Assembly: GCA_913031405.1 (NCBI GenBank)
Contig: CAJWCX010000061.1
Span: 1 to 6,941, forward strand
Direction of reading: 5' to 3'
From: an uncultured Flavobacteriales bacterium
GTDB taxonomy: Bacteria > Bacteroidota > Bacteroidia > Flavobacteriales_D > Crocinitomicaceae
DNA length: 6,941 nt
Shown here piece after piece: positions 5,521 through 6,941 of the stretch (its first letter is position 1; each line of letters begins with the position of its first letter). A program made the position numbers and the translations under genes. The notes below the pieces were generated by a model. That model had not been told where the DNA came from. It searched no databases and was given only the letters and a program-made list of their open reading frames with translations.

Positions 5521-6838
5521 ACAGCAGGTCGTTTGCTAAGTTGGCCAATTCGGACCGCTCACCTTTTTCCAGCTTTACATTTGAAAAAAGAGGTTGGCCA
5601 TTGAGTCGATCAATAAGATAAGCGAGACCGTTACTGTTTTCGTCCAAATATGGCGTGTCAATTTGATGCACATCCCCCGTGAAAACAATTTTAGTGTTTT
5701 CACCTGCTCGCGTAATGATTGTTTTGACTTCATGAGGGGTTAAGTTTTGTGCTTCATCAATAATGAACATGATATTGGACAAACTTCTTCCGCGAATAAA
5801 GGCAAGTGGCGTAATTAAAATTTTACCTGATTCTTGCATTTCTATGATGGCTTTGTGTTTTTTTTCATTGGTCCCAAATTGAGATTTAATGAATTTAAGG
5901 TTGTCAAAAAGAGGCTCCATATAGGGACCTATTTTATCATTTGCATCACCCGGAAGGAATCCAATTTCTTTATTTGATAAGGGTACAATTGGACGAGCAA
6001 GAATGATTTGATTGAATTGCTTAGCCTGCTCAAGGGCAGACGCCAAGGCTAAAAGTGTTTTACCGGTTCCAGCAACCCCTTGAATGGCCACAAGTTTTAT
6101 ATTGGAGTTAACTAAGGCATGCAGTGCAAAAGCTTGTTCTGCATTTTTAGGCTTTATGCCGTAGACAAATTCTTTTTCGATGCGCTCGATTTGATCTACA
6201 GCGTGATTAAAGAAGGCTAGTGAGGAAGATTTGCCGTTTTTTAAAATGTAATATCCATTAATGAGTTTGTTTTTTCCTAAAACATCCTCTGCATCAATTC
6301 TCCCTTTGGTAAAGATATCTCTTATTTTTTCCGAATCAACGCCTTCAATCGTGTTTGATTTCTCCTCGTTTTGAATGGTGACTTTCCCAGTTTCGTAGTC
6401 CTCAGCAACAACACCTAGGGCTTTGGCTTTAATTCTGAGGTTGATGTCTTTTGTAACTAGTGTAACAATATTTTTTGGCTCTTTTTCTTTGAGATATAGT
6501 GCCGCATTAATGATTTTATGGTCGTTTTTACCTTCTGCATATATGGTTTCTGCATCCAGGTCTTTAGGTTTTTTCTCCATGATGACCCTGAATTGCCCTT
6601 TTCCCTTTCCCAATGAAATCCATTCTTGTAAGCCACCGTTTCCTGACAGTCGATCAATAAAACGGATAACCTCTCTTGCACAGAAATTTTTAGTGTCATT
6701 ACCAACTTTGAATTTATCCAGTTCCTCGAGAACTGTTATAGGTATGGCAACATTGTTGTCTTCGAATGTTGAGATGGCTTGATGGTCATGAAGTAATACA
6801 GAGGTGTCAAGAACGAAAATTTTTTCTTTTTTAGCCAT
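5519..6838 (-). CDS. PIN-domain PhoH family ATPase (PhoH2/YlaK type)
   Basis: A 439-residue two-domain protein, a PIN nuclease-like domain fused to a PhoH P-loop ATPase. Mycobacterial PhoH2 of this architecture has RNA helicase and ribonuclease activity, so an RNA-processing role in the cytoplasm is the best inference. The PIN domain spans about 5-150 and keeps the acidic residues of the family: D11 (VLDTSVLLHD), E39 (ITVLEELDKF), D106 (KNDHKII) and D131 (TKDINLR), which would hold metal ions. A linker of about 160-225 follows. The ATPase domain has Walker A GVAGTGKT (254-261), the PhoH signature ARPIVPLSNKEIGFLPGD (281-298), Walker B FIIDEAQN (358-365), a TGDVHQID sensor (387-394) and a probable arginine finger in KGERSE (R428). 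Length is normal and nothing is missing. The ATG is supported by the family-typical N-terminus directly before the first PIN strand. It stands alone on its strand within the window. Confidence 0.95.
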   Translation of the reverse strand: MAKKEKIFVLDTSVLLHDHQAISTFEDNNVAIPITVLEELDKFKVGNDTKNFCAREVIRFIDRLSGNGGLQEWISLGKGKGQFRVIMEKKPKDLDAETIYAEGKNDHKIINAALYLKEKEPKNIVTLVTKDINLRIKAKALGVVAEDYETGKVTIQNEEKSNTIEGVDSEKIRDIFTKGRIDAEDVLGKNKLINGYYILKNGKSSSLAFFNHAVDQIERIEKEFVYGIKPKNAEQAFALHALVNSNIKLVAIQGVAGTGKTLLALASALEQAKQFNQIILARPIVPLSNKEIGFLPGDANDKIGPYMEPLFDNLKFIKSQFGTNEKKHKAIIEMQESGKILITPLAFIRGRSLSNIMFIIDEAQNLTPHEVKTIITRAGENTKIVFTGDVHQIDTPYLDENSNGLAYLIDRLNGQPLFSNVKLEKGERSELANLANDLL

Positions 6839-6867
6839 TAATGTGTTTTTTTGAAAGGTAGCTTTAA

Positions 6868-6881
6868 ATAAATTAATTTAT
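6868..6881. repeat. Perfect 14-base A/T palindrome upstream of phoH
   Basis: ATAAATTAATTTAT is a perfect palindrome 30-43 bases upstream of the phoH start codon. It may be an operator or simply AT-rich promoter DNA; no regulator family is suggested by the sequence. Confidence 0.4.
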
Positions 6882-6884
6882 ATG

Positions 6885-6901
6885 AAATAGAGGATCTATT
6901 T
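6885..6901. repeat. Short hairpin (7-base stem, 3-base loop) upstream of phoH
   Basis: AAATAGA (6885-6891), loop GGA, then TCTATTT (6895-6901) forms a perfect stem, followed on the plus strand by two more T residues. It lies 3 bases from the palindrome at 6868-6881. It could be part of a phoH control region, or the end signal of a gene outside the window. The stem is AT-rich and weak. Confidence 0.35.
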
Positions 6902-6941
6902 TTCTACATCTTTTTGTTAAAATGTTTGTCGTTATTTTTTG

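Larger units (their letters stand above)
6839..6941. other. AT-rich intergenic region upstream of phoH
   Basis: No coding region is recognisable in these 103 bases apart from the two palindromes noted separately. The closest match to a -7 box for phoH is TACCTTTC on the minus strand (6853-6860), one base off TAnnTTTG and too near the start codon to be convincing. Whatever lies next is outside the window. Confidence 0.6.

Noticed and set aside
6423..6782. 119-residue plus-strand frame opposite the PhoH PIN domain
   Set aside because: Hydrophobic and Ser-rich shadow of the PIN coding sequence, whose acidic residues are all in place on the other strand.
6853..6860. TACCTTTC on the minus strand as a phoH -7 box
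   Set aside because: One mismatch to TAnnTTTG in the conserved last base, no -33 element, and it would leave a leader of only a few bases.
1..6941. Mobile element, CRISPR array, phage defence island or prophage
   Set aside because: No direct-repeat array, no terminal repeats with a transposase, no integrase and no restriction or nuclease cluster. The genes are full-length housekeeping or secretion families of similar base composition.

Overview
The window looks like ordinary chromosomal DNA from a member of the Bacteroidota, most likely a flavobacterium-like lineage. Four things point there: a gene for PorZ, a type IX secretion component restricted to this phylum; AT-rich DNA with tight gene packing; almost no Shine-Dalgarno sequences at start codons; and upstream boxes that fit the Bacteroidota -7 promoter consensus TAnnTTTG. 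No rRNA, tRNA, CRISPR array, transposase or integrase is visible.

Layout, left to right. (1) Positions 2-709, plus strand: the last third of a family 3 glycoside hydrolase (beta-glucosidase, BglX type), cut by the window edge. (2) Positions 753-1097, plus strand: a small conserved protein of unknown function. It converges with (3), 1107-3440, minus strand: a full-length porZ with signal peptide, beta-propeller region and C-terminal type IX sorting domain. (4) Positions 3441-3619: a divergent intergenic region with two inverted repeats and a candidate -7 box on each strand. (5) Positions 3620-5509, plus strand: a tight three-gene run, with gaps of 2 and 1 bases, encoding a RidA/YjgF-family deaminase (2-aminomuconate deaminase-like), a membrane-anchored TPR-like protein, and a class I SAM-dependent (rRNA-type) methyltransferase. 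(6) Positions 5519-6838, minus strand: a PIN-PhoH ATPase converging on the methyltransferase with 9 bases between stop codons. (7) Positions 6839-6941: AT-rich upstream region of phoH with two short palindromes and no recognisable gene.

The genes do not form one obvious pathway. The GH3 enzyme fits polysaccharide or oligosaccharide use, and PorZ fits surface secretion and anchoring of cargo. The RidA, TPR and methyltransferase genes are probably co-transcribed housekeeping functions, and PIN-PhoH is probably an RNA-processing or RNA-remodelling factor. I found no convincing evidence of a new defence system, mobile element or other undescribed system. The items most worth a second look are the unknown 114-residue protein, the TPR-methyltransferase pairing, the assignment of the RidA paralogue, and the paired inverted repeats upstream of porZ.
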